Shown here in pieces: positions 1-7,081 of a stretch of 64,000 nucleotides of DNA. The position numbers and the translations under genes were made by a program. The stretch is from positions 1 through 64,000 of the forward strand of contig NZ_JAGFNU010000014.1 of NCBI RefSeq assembly GCF_018457175.1. Reading direction: 5' to 3'. This DNA comes from Pseudohalocynthiibacter aestuariivivens. Its GTDB lineage: Bacteria > Pseudomonadota > Alphaproteobacteria > Rhodobacterales > Rhodobacteraceae. Positions within the stretch are counted from its first letter, which is position 1, and each line of letters begins with the position of its first letter. The notes under the pieces were generated by a model. That model was not told the origin of the DNA, did not search any database, and was given only the letters and a program-made list of their open reading frames with translations.

Positions 1-127
1 CTCTGAGGCCGCAAAGAAAACACGAAAGGAAACACCGACATTGACCGCGAAATAAACGCTGATACATAATCAAGGGTGGGTCAAATCTCGGTGAAAATAC
101 CGGGTCAGTTCTCAACGCAAATCAACA
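1..127. mobile_element. Right end of an IS21-family-like insertion sequence (partial)
   Basis: Bases 77-127 hold two imperfect tandem copies of a motif that begins GGGTCA, continues with TCTC and then AAAT; the second copy ends GCAAATCAACA. IS21-family elements carry multiple terminal repeats of this look and end in CA, which places the element border near base 127. One frame is open from the left edge to a TAA at 53-55, which fits the tail of an IstB-type helper gene lying just inside the end, but only 17 codons are visible. The rest of the element would lie left of the window. The family assignment is by recollection of terminal sequences, not by a search. Confidence 0.5.
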
Positions 128-234
128 TTTGGTCCAAGAAAGTGAACGCTTGCAACTATGGCGGTACTAGCGTGGGGCGGTACTCAGGCGCTCATTCGTT
201 GTATTTTTAGGCGCATTAAATCTTTGGAAACAAT

Positions 235-939
235 GTGCTTTTTGACAACCTAAAATTGACTCATCCATCCTTCCATATTGTTTCTGCCCCAAGAAGTGGC
301 AATCATTTGGTGCGAACCATTTTCGAAGCTTACTCTCACAGGCCGACAGAAGGGTGTCTCGGTATCAAATCTGACCCCCCAATCCATTCGAGGAAGCTGA
401 ATTTAGAAAAAAAACTAATAACAATTTCGGATACTCGTCCAATTGCGTTCAAGGCACATAGAGTCCGAGAAGTTTTTCTACGCGAAAAGAATTGGGATGA
501 AGCAAGCGGCCTGATTTTCGTTTTGAGGGATCCAGTTAGCGCGATATCTTCGCAACTGGTTCGATCTGGCATGATGAATAATAATCCACTGAAGAACATG
601 ACTCGCAAACGTCGTCTTTTTCTTCAAGATGCTGTTGAAAACTACATATCATTGATCAATTTGTACAAGCTTTGGAAAGAAAACAATAAGATTCTTGTAA
701 GATTTGAAGACCTGATCTCGGTTGAAAAACAAGACTCTCAAATAGATTTGCTTTTAGATTTTGCTGGTCTCGATAGAAGAGCAATCCAGTCACCTATAGA
801 AGAGTTGTTCTCTCTAGGGCAGGAAAGTCAGCTCGACAAACTAAAGGATAGGCCGAGAAAGCAGTCCAAAGCTAAAGAGCAAGTTTCGAGTATTATTACA
901 TACGCTGATGTAGAGAAGCTTTTGCTTGGGCATATGTAG
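235..939 (+). CDS. Sulfotransferase-family protein
   Basis: A 234-residue protein of the P-loop sulfotransferase type, which moves a sulfuryl group from PAPS to an acceptor. The 5'-phosphosulfate loop is visible as SAPRSGNHLVR (residues 17-27), the 3'-phosphate site as IFVLRDPVSAISS (94-106), and a typical late motif as VRFEDL (about 155-160). No signal peptide or membrane segment is seen, so a cytoplasmic enzyme is expected. The start taken is GTG at 235; the substrate cannot be read from sequence. Base composition is clearly more A+T rich than the chromosomal genes further right, and it sits beside an insertion-sequence end, so horizontal acquisition is likely. Such genes often modify surface glycans, but no glycan cluster is visible here. 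Confidence 0.7.
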   Translation: MLFDNLKLTHPSFHIVSAPRSGNHLVRTIFEAYSHRPTEGCLGIKSDPPIHSRKLNLEKKLITISDTRPIAFKAHRVREVFLREKNWDEASGLIFVLRDPVSAISSQLVRSGMMNNNPLKNMTRKRRLFLQDAVENYISLINLYKLWKENNKILVRFEDLISVEKQDSQIDLLLDFAGLDRRAIQSPIEELFSLGQESQLDKLKDRPRKQSKAKEQVSSIITYADVEKLLLGHM

Positions 940-1157
940 CCTGAATTTAAGCATTTGAACTTACAGCCTAGAACTTGTGAACAGAGATTTCATGATTTTC
1001 TGAAATACTCTCGCCATGCTCACTGGCGGGGGAAAGCGGTGTACCACCACCGCTCACCACGCAGCCTGCGTTAACAATAGCTGCGCCGACGTACTTACCA
1101 GAAACCGTCGCCCGACTCTCGCGAGAGCGGGCAACTCTTATTCTGGAATCAAAGACA
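940..1157. other. Intergenic leader with two palindromes
   Basis: No convincing gene is present in these 218 bases. Two inverted repeats stand out: AGCGGTG/CACCGCT arms at 1035-1054, and the perfect 12-bp palindrome CTCTCGCGAGAG at 1116-1127, flanked by further complementary bases (CCCG/CGGG). They lie upstream of the adenine methyltransferase and could be regulator sites or structured leader RNA. Nothing shows which. Confidence 0.35.
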
Positions 1158-1973
1158 ATGACAATGGAACAAGTGCGGGCTGCCGCGCCTGTCGCCCCGT
1201 GGCTGGGTGGCAAGAAACAGCTTTCGAAAACCCTGATCGAGCGGATCGATGCGATACCACATGCAACCTATGTCGAACCATTCGTCGGCATGGGAGGGGT
1301 GTTCCTGCGCCGAAGCTGGAAACCAAAAGCCGAAGTGATCAATGATTTGAACGGAGAAATCATCAATCTGTTTCGGATTCTGCAGCGCCATTACCCGCAG
1401 TTTATGGATTGCCTGAAGTTTCAGGTGAGTTCGCGCCGGGAATTTGAGCGGCTACGGCAAACCGATCCGGCCACGCTCACCGATCTGGAGCGTGCGGCGC
1501 GATTCATCTATCTGCAGCGACAGAATTTTGGCGGAAAGCGTGATGGTGTTTTTGGCGTCGCGACAGGCCGGGCATCCCGGTTTGACCTTTCCCGGCTTGG
1601 CCCGTTGCTTGAAGCCGCGCATGAGCGCCTGTCCGGTGTAGTTTTTGAGAACCTGGACTGGTCAGAGCTGATCACCCGCTATGACGCGAAAGATACCCTC
1701 TTTTATCTCGACCCGCCCTATTTCGGGGGCGAGAACGACTATGGGAAAGGGATGTTTGACCGGGGAGCCTATACGCAGATGGCAGAACAGCTTTCCTCGA
1801 TCGAGGGTGCATTCCTGATGTCGATCAATGACAAGCCCGAAATCCGGGAAGTCTTCGCTCCGTTCATCATTGATGAGGTGCGCCTGAGTTACACGATCAG
1901 TAAAGGGAAGTCGGGCGGAAAGGTTCAGGAGCTAATTATTTCGAACAGGTCGACGGTGGCGGGATTGCTGTGA
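1158..1973 (+). CDS. D12-class (Dam-type) DNA adenine N6-methyltransferase
   Basis: A 271-residue DNA methyltransferase that transfers a methyl group from S-adenosylmethionine to adenine. The D12 (alpha-class) motif order is clear: motif X as APWLGGKKQL (13-22), the SAM-binding motif I as EPFVGMGGVFL (40-50), then INDLNGEI, and the catalytic DPPY at 185-188. Length is normal for the family. No restriction endonuclease gene is adjacent, so it is a solitary enzyme, the usual form in prophages and islands where it protects DNA or affects regulation. A second in-frame ATG at 1164 is an equally possible start. Base composition is closer to the chromosome than that of the sulfotransferase. The recognition site is unknown; GATC is only a guess from family. 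Confidence 0.85.
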   Translation: MTMEQVRAAAPVAPWLGGKKQLSKTLIERIDAIPHATYVEPFVGMGGVFLRRSWKPKAEVINDLNGEIINLFRILQRHYPQFMDCLKFQVSSRREFERLRQTDPATLTDLERAARFIYLQRQNFGGKRDGVFGVATGRASRFDLSRLGPLLEAAHERLSGVVFENLDWSELITRYDAKDTLFYLDPPYFGGENDYGKGMFDRGAYTQMAEQLSSIEGAFLMSINDKPEIREVFAPFIIDEVRLSYTISKGKSGGKVQELIISNRSTVAGLL

Positions 1974-1980
1974 ATGTTTA

Positions 1981-2017
1981 AAGCCGGAAATGCGTTTTGT
2001 CGCACTTCCGGCTTTTT
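1981..2017 (+). terminator. Rho-independent terminator after the methyltransferase gene
   Basis: Arms AAGCCGGAA-TGCG and CGCA-TTCCGGCTT pair around a TTTTGT loop with one mismatch and are followed by a T run. The stem starts seven bases past the methyltransferase stop and separates it from the convergent higA. Confidence 0.8.
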
Positions 2018-2033
2018 CTTCTAGCTGATTCAG

Positions 2034-2318
2034 TCACGCACACATTTCGAGCGGCGTGATGTCAGAAACATCCACTTCTTTTCGTGCGCCAGCCAGATCA
2101 TAGCTGCGCTGCAAGTTCATCCAGAACTCAGCAGAATTACCAAAGAAGCGAGACAACCGCAGCGCTGTGTCTGCTGTCATCGATGTTTGCTCCTTCACCA
2201 ACCGCTCTATCCGCGTGCGTGGCACATTGAGCGATTTGGCCAGTTTGATTGGCGATATTTCCAGCTCATCCAAAAACTCTTCTTTAAGAATTTCTCCCGG
2301 ATGAACGGGGTTTTTCAT
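2034..2318 (-). CDS. higA: HigA-family antitoxin (helix-turn-helix)
   Basis: A 94-residue antitoxin of the HigA/VapI group, which binds and neutralises the HigB ribonuclease and represses the shared promoter. The protein begins MKNPVHPGEILKEEFL, the family's hallmark opening, followed by a Cro/CI-type helix-turn-helix (about residues 20-65, including the segment SPIKLAKSLNVP) and the typical GNSAEFWMNLQ block. An upstream ATG at 2348 would add ten residues, but the conserved opening supports the start at 2318. It lies downstream of the toxin gene, the reversed order typical of higBA, with about 107 bp between the toxin stop and this start. Confidence 0.85.
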   Translation of the reverse strand: MKNPVHPGEILKEEFLDELEISPIKLAKSLNVPRTRIERLVKEQTSMTADTALRLSRFFGNSAEFWMNLQRSYDLAGARKEVDVSDITPLEMCA

Positions 2319-2425
2319 TTCTATAGCCCCGCTAATGCTTTGACCCATTGCCTTTTTCTCTCCTTTTCCAAATCTGGAGCTTTCCGCTCTCTTGTTGGTG
2401 TTTGTATTGTCCTCTTATCGGGACC

Positions 2426-2707
2426 TTAGTGATAGTCAGTTATCTCGACCTCCGTTGCGTCCGTTCCATCCCATTTAAAACAAATTCTCCATTGCTTATT
2501 TATTCGGATGGAATGTTGTCCTTTGCGGTCACCGCTCAAGGCTTCCAAGTTGTTCGATGGTGGTATGCGCAGATCATTCAGGTCTCGCGCACTGTCCAAT
2601 ATCGCAACTTTTCGTTCGGCGCGGCGGACAAGATCAGAGGGAAAGCCCTTACCGGGTTTACCAGCAATGACTGCCGCGATTAACTTGCCCTTAGTCCCCT
2701 GTATCAT
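2426..2707 (-). CDS. higB: HigB/RelE-family toxin
   Basis: A 93-residue toxin of the RelE/ParE superfamily; HigB proteins cleave mRNA on the ribosome. Family features include the late segments LSGDRKGQHSIRINKQWRI (basic strand with catalytic-type Arg residues) and ICFKWDGTDATEVEITDYH, the standard C-terminus. The frame stays open upstream to 2848, but the added residues look unlike the family and would be encoded across the operator, so the ATG at 2707 is chosen. The start codon lies inside the first operator palindrome, so repressor binding should block transcription start or initiation directly. It is followed by higA. Confidence 0.85.
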   Translation of the reverse strand: MIQGTKGKLIAAVIAGKPGKGFPSDLVRRAERKVAILDSARDLNDLRIPPSNNLEALSGDRKGQHSIRINKQWRICFKWDGTDATEVEITDYH

Positions 2708-2753
2708 GTTGTGATACGTATCGTGACACGATACATGTGTCAAGTCGTGATAC
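2701..2753 (-). promoter_or_regulatory. Tandem palindromic operator of higBA
   Basis: Three 17-bp units stand almost end to end: GTATCATGTTGTGATAC (2701-2717), the near-perfect palindrome GTATCGTGACACGATAC (2718-2734) and a weaker GTGTCAAGTCGTGATAC (2737-2753). All share GTATCA/TGATAC-type half-sites. The array covers the higB start codon and the promoter side of the operon, so it is the expected autoregulatory site for HigA or the HigBA complex. Confidence 0.65.
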
Positions 2754-2757
2754 ATAT

Positions 2758-2994
2758 TTAAGTGTCTGCGTTTAACTTCACAAGCTGCGGATAGATCACC
2801 TTGCAGGTATTGCTGATCAGCCGGTTCGTCGGATCGTGTTTTGGGCAATCCTTCGATAGTATGTGCAATGCGTCTGGGCCCGCGGTGTTGGCTCCGACAA
2901 TTTCACAGAACCGTTTCTTCGAATACTTCCCGTATCGTCCGCAGGTTTTGCAGCGGATTTCTACCGTTTCATAAGGGAAGTCGAAGACGCGCAT
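2758..2994 (-). CDS. Small hypothetical protein with a CxxC motif
   Basis: A predicted 78-residue protein. It carries RCKTCGRYGKYSKKRFCEIVG (two parts: CKTC at 15-18 and a Cys at 30) and a further Cys in KDCPKH near residue 50, so a small zinc-binding fold is plausible. It is basic and has no signal or membrane segment. It lies just upstream of the higBA operator on the same strand, in accessory DNA. Comparable short Cys-containing proteins occur in alphaproteobacterial prophages and islands, but I do not recognise a named family. The ATG at 2994 is the only reasonable start. Confidence 0.5.
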   Translation of the reverse strand: MRVFDFPYETVEIRCKTCGRYGKYSKKRFCEIVGANTAGPDALHILSKDCPKHDPTNRLISNTCKVIYPQLVKLNADT

Positions 2995-3045
2995 GATTCA
3001 CCATGTTTACGATGTCGTGTTTTTGTAACAAAGTGGGTCAGTGCG

Positions 3046-3132
3046 CTTCACCCGCACCATTTTTTTTCAAATGATTGACCGACAATATTGTACCGATAGG
3101 GTAATTAGGCATTTGTTGAGGAAATTGAAATG
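3046..3132 (+). repeat. Copy A of an 87-bp direct repeat: tRNA-Leu 3' end plus pentapeptide gene leader
   Basis: Starts with CTTCACCCGCACCA, the last 14 bases of the tRNA-Leu gene at 61174-61258, and continues through the leader to the ATG of the pentapeptide gene. Aligned by eye with 61245-61331 there are about nine mismatches and no gaps. Similarity carries on into the first about 30 codons of both genes. No tRNA body precedes this copy. Confidence 0.75.
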
Positions 3133-4344
3133 ACCGAACTGACGCCTGCCAACGAAAATCCATGGTACATTCTGGCGACAATATGTGGTGAGTTTGAAAG
3201 ACATGTCCCGAATTCAGAACTACTGGCCCAAAATAGACGTATGTGGAATGGTTGGGCTTGTTCGGGAATGTCTGATGAACACCGCAAATCTATAGCGAAC
3301 AAAATTGGGCTACCGATAGAAGAACTAGCCGAGTTAGAGATTGAAGAGAGGATGCAGTTAGAAGCAGCTTTTCGCGACCGCGTACCCGAAGGAATCGCAA
3401 TTCCATTGCCGAAGGACCAAGTAGCCCTCTCAAAAACCTTGTTTTCTAACACGGTAATTTTTAACAAATACGTATTCGCCGGAAGTGCTAGTATCGCAGA
3501 TTGCATCTTTGAAGGTGGTGCAGATTTTTCATCATGCTATTTTTGCGAATTTTGCAACCTTGGCGGCACTGAATTCAAATCAAACGCATGGTTTGAGGCC
3601 GCCACATTTTGTGGCCCTCCAAGTTTTAACTCAGCGATTTTTCTAGGTGCAAACTTTACATCAGCTGAATTTGGAAAAATGACCGATTTTGGTAAAGCGA
3701 TTTTCAGTCATGGTGCAGACTTTTCCAATTCAGTTTTTAAGAAGACTGCTCGATTTAATCGTACAAAATTCGCCGGGGCAGCCCCCAAATTTTTTGAAAC
3801 TGTATTGCATCAAGATACTCGACTTAGCACCGAAACAGAATATTGGCCGCCCGTAAGTGAAGGCGACCCGCAAGACAGTATCGAGGCCTATACCCGGTTG
3901 CGACAAGTCATGAATGAGCTGCAAAAACCTGAGGAGGAGCATTTCTTTTATCGGCAGGAAATGCGTTGGAGAGTAAAAGGTGCCTCGGGCTGGAAATGGC
4001 TTTTGCTTGTGCTATTTCAAGAATTATCTGAGTTTGGATACAGTATTGCACGACCCATTTACTGCCTGACAACCTTACTGATAGTACCATTTCTGATTTA
4101 CCTAGTAAAATTTAACTGGGACGAAATTGTTTACGAAACTTACCACACGAAGTTTGAATCCATAGCTTTATCGTTTGCAAGCATATTCAAGATATTTGGT
4201 TTTCAAGGTTTGTATTTTGACAGTAAATATATGAACGGATTGCATCCTGCTCTACAATTTTTGTCAGGGATCCAAACCATCCTAGGTTTCGTATTTCTGT
4301 TCTTTCTAGCGTTAGGGCTTCGTAATCGATTTAGGTTGCGGTAG
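3130..4344 (+). CDS. Pentapeptide-repeat protein with two C-terminal membrane segments
   Basis: A 404-residue protein. Residues 1-40 form a conserved opening (LTPANENPWYILATICGE); about 100-220 hold degenerate pentapeptide repeats with Phe every fifth position (ADFSS, ANFTS, ADFSN and similar), which fold as a right-handed square helix. After a charged linker with EEEHFFYRQEMR (268-279) come a hydrophobic segment at about 308-328 and another at about 374-398, ending in basic residues (RNRFRLR), a layout seen in repeat proteins fused to a two-helix channel-like membrane domain. Function is unknown. It is A+T rich and in the island. The start of this gene is duplicated, with a truncated partner, behind tRNA-Leu at 61329. 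Confidence 0.85.
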   Translation: MTELTPANENPWYILATICGEFERHVPNSELLAQNRRMWNGWACSGMSDEHRKSIANKIGLPIEELAELEIEERMQLEAAFRDRVPEGIAIPLPKDQVALSKTLFSNTVIFNKYVFAGSASIADCIFEGGADFSSCYFCEFCNLGGTEFKSNAWFEAATFCGPPSFNSAIFLGANFTSAEFGKMTDFGKAIFSHGADFSNSVFKKTARFNRTKFAGAAPKFFETVLHQDTRLSTETEYWPPVSEGDPQDSIEAYTRLRQVMNELQKPEEEHFFYRQEMRWRVKGASGWKWLLLVLFQELSEFGYSIARPIYCLTTLLIVPFLIYLVKFNWDEIVYETYHTKFESIALSFASIFKIFGFQGLYFDSKYMNGLHPALQFLSGIQTILGFVFLFFLALGLRNRFRLR

Positions 4345-4441
4345 GAGGTATATTTCGGAGATCAACTTTCACAATATGTTGCGAGTTTTTTCCCGGAAAT
4401 GCGCGTAGATAACAATCTGAATAAGAAAACAATCAAATAGT

Positions 4442-5713
4442 CTATTCTTCAGTGTCTTTCTTTGCTGGCCAGAATGAAGACGCGTCCCAAATTTCAAACC
4501 TTAGGTTTTCAAGTTTTGCATCACCTTTGAAGTTGCCAGTTACGGTCATATCGGGGTGATACTTGTATTTGTCTACATGTTCATCAAAAGTGATGTCCTT
4601 TATCCCATTCTTCCAGAATAGAGACGGCCAATCAAATCCGTCCGGAGGATAGTTTTCGGAGACTCCCGTCAATTCTCCTGACAAATACAACTCCTGACCT
4701 AACGGACCACGCGGTTTGTTGTATGGTTCACCCATAATTTTTTCCAAAGTGTCTTGATCAAGATCGAGCACACTAAAAATAGCTTCGCGGAGGTATTTTG
4801 CGGTCAAAACTAAATTGTCTCTAGCCCTTGGTATCAGAGTGCCCATATTCTCCAAGCCATGTTCGTATCTGTCGCTGACATCTTTCGCAGCATTGTACGT
4901 ATCGCGGTCTGATTGAAAGACGAGTTCTCCTTTTGCGGCTGCGTCTAGGTATTGTTGGATCGTCATATTCCCGCCGCCTTCGACCCAGCCCCAGTCGGCT
5001 GCGAGCTCTTCACTAGTTTTTCCATCTTTCTTTAACTTATGACGCAAACAAGCCTTTTGAATTGCTTCGACGCCCATGAACAGGTGAGACAATGCAATCA
5101 ATTCAAATCCGTGTCGCCAGTTCCGCAATGCTTGAGCGTATTGAGCAGTCGCTCTGATTATGCGGTCCTGCTCGTCCGAAGCATGAACAGCAGTAATGGC
5201 CTTTGAAGCAGCCTCGACGTTGATGAACCTGGATGTAAGTGCGGGTTTGTCGGCACGCATAAATCTCTGAAAATATTCCCCTCTATCCGACTCTGGTTCG
5301 ACTTCAAACGATATTTCCGGTTCGAGTATACTAGCGTGAGCGTTTGCCACGCACGCTATTATCGCGATCAAAACCTGCCCATGCATTAGAAATGACTGCG
5401 CGGCCTCCATGCAATTTGGCGCGTCGCCTTGGGCAAACACCATCATGTCTCCCGGATGGGGGACAGTGAAATTCTTTACGTATCGTGTAATGAACATGTA
5501 ACGAACAAGTCGCCCATCCAATTCCGAATGGACTTCTAGCTTGTCGTCACTCCGAAAAATTGAACTCGCTTTAGATCGTGCGGTCACGCGGAAAGTTTTC
5601 ATGTGTATCGACCTGCCCGATTTGTTGAGTTTCCATGAGATTATGGGCTTACGGTCAAATTTTGCAAAGTCTTCTTCCTGCACAAGCCGCCCATAGAGGG
5701 ATAGACGATGCAA
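4442..5713 (-). CDS. Hypothetical protein, 423 residues, possibly HEPN-like
   Basis: I do not recognise this protein with confidence. It has no signal peptide and only one short hydrophobic stretch (LIAIIACVANAHASI, about 115-130). The middle, about 195-320, is helical and contains FELIALSHLFMGVEAIQKACLRH and later AAKDVSDRYEHGLE; this pattern resembles Apea-like HEPN proteins, a fold common among RNA-targeting defence and toxin proteins, but the resemblance is by eye and weak. The C-terminal 100 residues are rich in aromatic and acidic residues. It stands alone on the minus strand between the pentapeptide gene and the integrase. The start at 5713 is uncertain. Confidence 0.65.
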   Translation of the reverse strand: MHRLSLYGRLVQEEDFAKFDRKPIISWKLNKSGRSIHMKTFRVTARSKASSIFRSDDKLEVHSELDGRLVRYMFITRYVKNFTVPHPGDMMVFAQGDAPNCMEAAQSFLMHGQVLIAIIACVANAHASILEPEISFEVEPESDRGEYFQRFMRADKPALTSRFINVEAASKAITAVHASDEQDRIIRATAQYAQALRNWRHGFELIALSHLFMGVEAIQKACLRHKLKKDGKTSEELAADWGWVEGGGNMTIQQYLDAAAKGELVFQSDRDTYNAAKDVSDRYEHGLENMGTLIPRARDNLVLTAKYLREAIFSVLDLDQDTLEKIMGEPYNKPRGPLGQELYLSGELTGVSENYPPDGFDWPSLFWKNGIKDITFDEHVDKYKYHPDMTVTGNFKGDAKLENLRFEIWDASSFWPAKKDTEE

Positions 5714-5890
5714 TGGTCATTTTGGATCGTTGGGGGCGTTCGCCACACTACTGCCAAAGGGCTGCTAAGCGAGCGATACTGGAGCTTAGAATCCTCGTAA
5801 AGTTAATGTTGATAGTAGAGTTTTAAGGGCGAGCCCTTGAAACTACCAATCTCTCGGCGCTGCAGATTTCCTGTAAGGTATTAATTTCAT

Positions 5891-5935
5891 TGGTGCACCC
5901 GACTGGATTCGAACCAGTGGCCTCTGCCTTCGGAG
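5891..5935 (-). other. 3' half of a tRNA-Arg(CCG) gene, probable integration-site remnant
   Basis: On the minus strand the sequence reads from the anticodon loop (CTCCGAAGGCAG), through a complete T-arm (ACTGG-TTCGAAT-CCAGT), to the acceptor strand GGGTGCA and CCA. The D-arm and 5' half are absent, so it is not a functional tRNA. Such 3' fragments beginning at the anticodon loop are left at the far end of elements integrated in tRNA genes. It lies 50 bp beyond the 3' end of the integrase gene. The intact tRNA-Arg is not in the window. Confidence 0.75.
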
Positions 5936-5985
5936 CGCACTGCTTGTTCAGGAACACCAACATCCAGAACAGGATTTCAGATAAA

Positions 5986-7080
5986 TTACACATGGAAGTT
6001 TTGCAATTTGCTTAGTCGTTCGATCCACTCCCAGCCGTCGTATTTGTCCCCAACCTGATCAATGTGGGTATATCGCTGGAGCGATGACCAAGACCTATGG
6101 CCTGACACAGCCGCGACCTGAGGAATAGAAAGTCCCATTTCAAACAGGCGCGAAACTCCTTCATGTCTTAGATCGTGAAACCGAAGGTCATTTATTTCCA
6201 AAAACTTACAAGCTCTTGTGAAAGCAGCGCTGATAGCGTCTGTGCGGTAGGGGAAAATGCGCGCATCGACAGCAGGCATAGCCTCTGCAATTGCGCACGC
6301 AGGATCCGGCAGGTCGCACCGGACATTGTTGCCAATCTTATCACCCGGATGCTTCATGTTAGTCACTAGAACACGTTCATTTTCTGTGTCCAAACCCGCC
6401 CAAGTAACGCGCGTTATTTCCTCCTGTCGCCTAGTGGAGAAGAGGGCGAAGGCAACCACGCGATGCATGGGGATGGACTTCGGGCGATGCAAGTGCTTTT
6501 GCTCGAACAGCGCCATTAATGCATTAAGCTCATCCAGCGTCGGTCGACGATCCCGTTCTTTCGATTTTCCTGTGATGCCCAACCGATTGCAAACCGCAAA
6601 TGCGTCTTTCATTGCCTGCCCGTCAAGCGGTAAACCCCAAGCAGGGCGGGCAATGGTGAATACCGCGCCGAGATGTGACATGTAGTTGCTGACGGTTGCA
6701 GGAGACCGGCTGGTTGAAAGGCTTCGCGCAAAATCAACGATGTCGGGGCTTTTTATGTCCTCGCATCTCATATCTGCAATATCGAACTCCAAAATCGTAT
6801 TCAGGACTTGCGCTTTTGTGCGGCCAATTTCCTTGATGCTTTCCCGAGAGTATTTGCGGATCGCATCTCCAAGAGATTTACCCTTCGACTTTAACGAGCC
6901 GAGATCTTCGCCTGCAGCGTCAATTTCTTTTTTCCGTTTCTTGATCCACGCATTTGCGGCGGATTTGCGATCAAATGTTTTTGCTTCCCGGTGAACCCGT
7001 TTGCCATTTCTTTTGATGTCGATTTGTGCCAGATAGGCCGACGACCCGTCTTTACGCTTTCGTTCAATGATGTGAGGCAT
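5986..7080 (-). CDS. Tyrosine recombinase / phage-type integrase
   Basis: A 364-residue site-specific recombinase. The N-terminal part is an arm/core-binding region with SAM-like helices (about 65-165); the catalytic domain follows, with Arg in FSTRRQEEI (217-218), Lys in TNMKHPG (243), HDLR (302-305), the second His in SGHRSW (328) and the nucleophile Tyr337 in QRYTHID. All five active-site positions are present, so it looks functional. The frame is open to 7185, but MPHIIERKRKDGS at 7080 is the usual opening, and the intervening DNA carries repeated CCAACA sites. It is head to head with dusA, whose 5' end is a known target of one integrase group; a tRNA-Arg fragment lies at its other end. 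Confidence 0.9.
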   Translation of the reverse strand: MPHIIERKRKDGSSAYLAQIDIKRNGKRVHREAKTFDRKSAANAWIKKRKKEIDAAGEDLGSLKSKGKSLGDAIRKYSRESIKEIGRTKAQVLNTILEFDIADMRCEDIKSPDIVDFARSLSTSRSPATVSNYMSHLGAVFTIARPAWGLPLDGQAMKDAFAVCNRLGITGKSKERDRRPTLDELNALMALFEQKHLHRPKSIPMHRVVAFALFSTRRQEEITRVTWAGLDTENERVLVTNMKHPGDKIGNNVRCDLPDPACAIAEAMPAVDARIFPYRTDAISAAFTRACKFLEINDLRFHDLRHEGVSRLFEMGLSIPQVAAVSGHRSWSSLQRYTHIDQVGDKYDGWEWIERLSKLQNFHV

Positions 7081-7081
7081 C

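Noticed and set aside
2348-2683. Plus-strand frame opposite higBA
   Set aside because: Overlaps both toxin and antitoxin genes on the other strand and has no ribosome-binding site or known motif.
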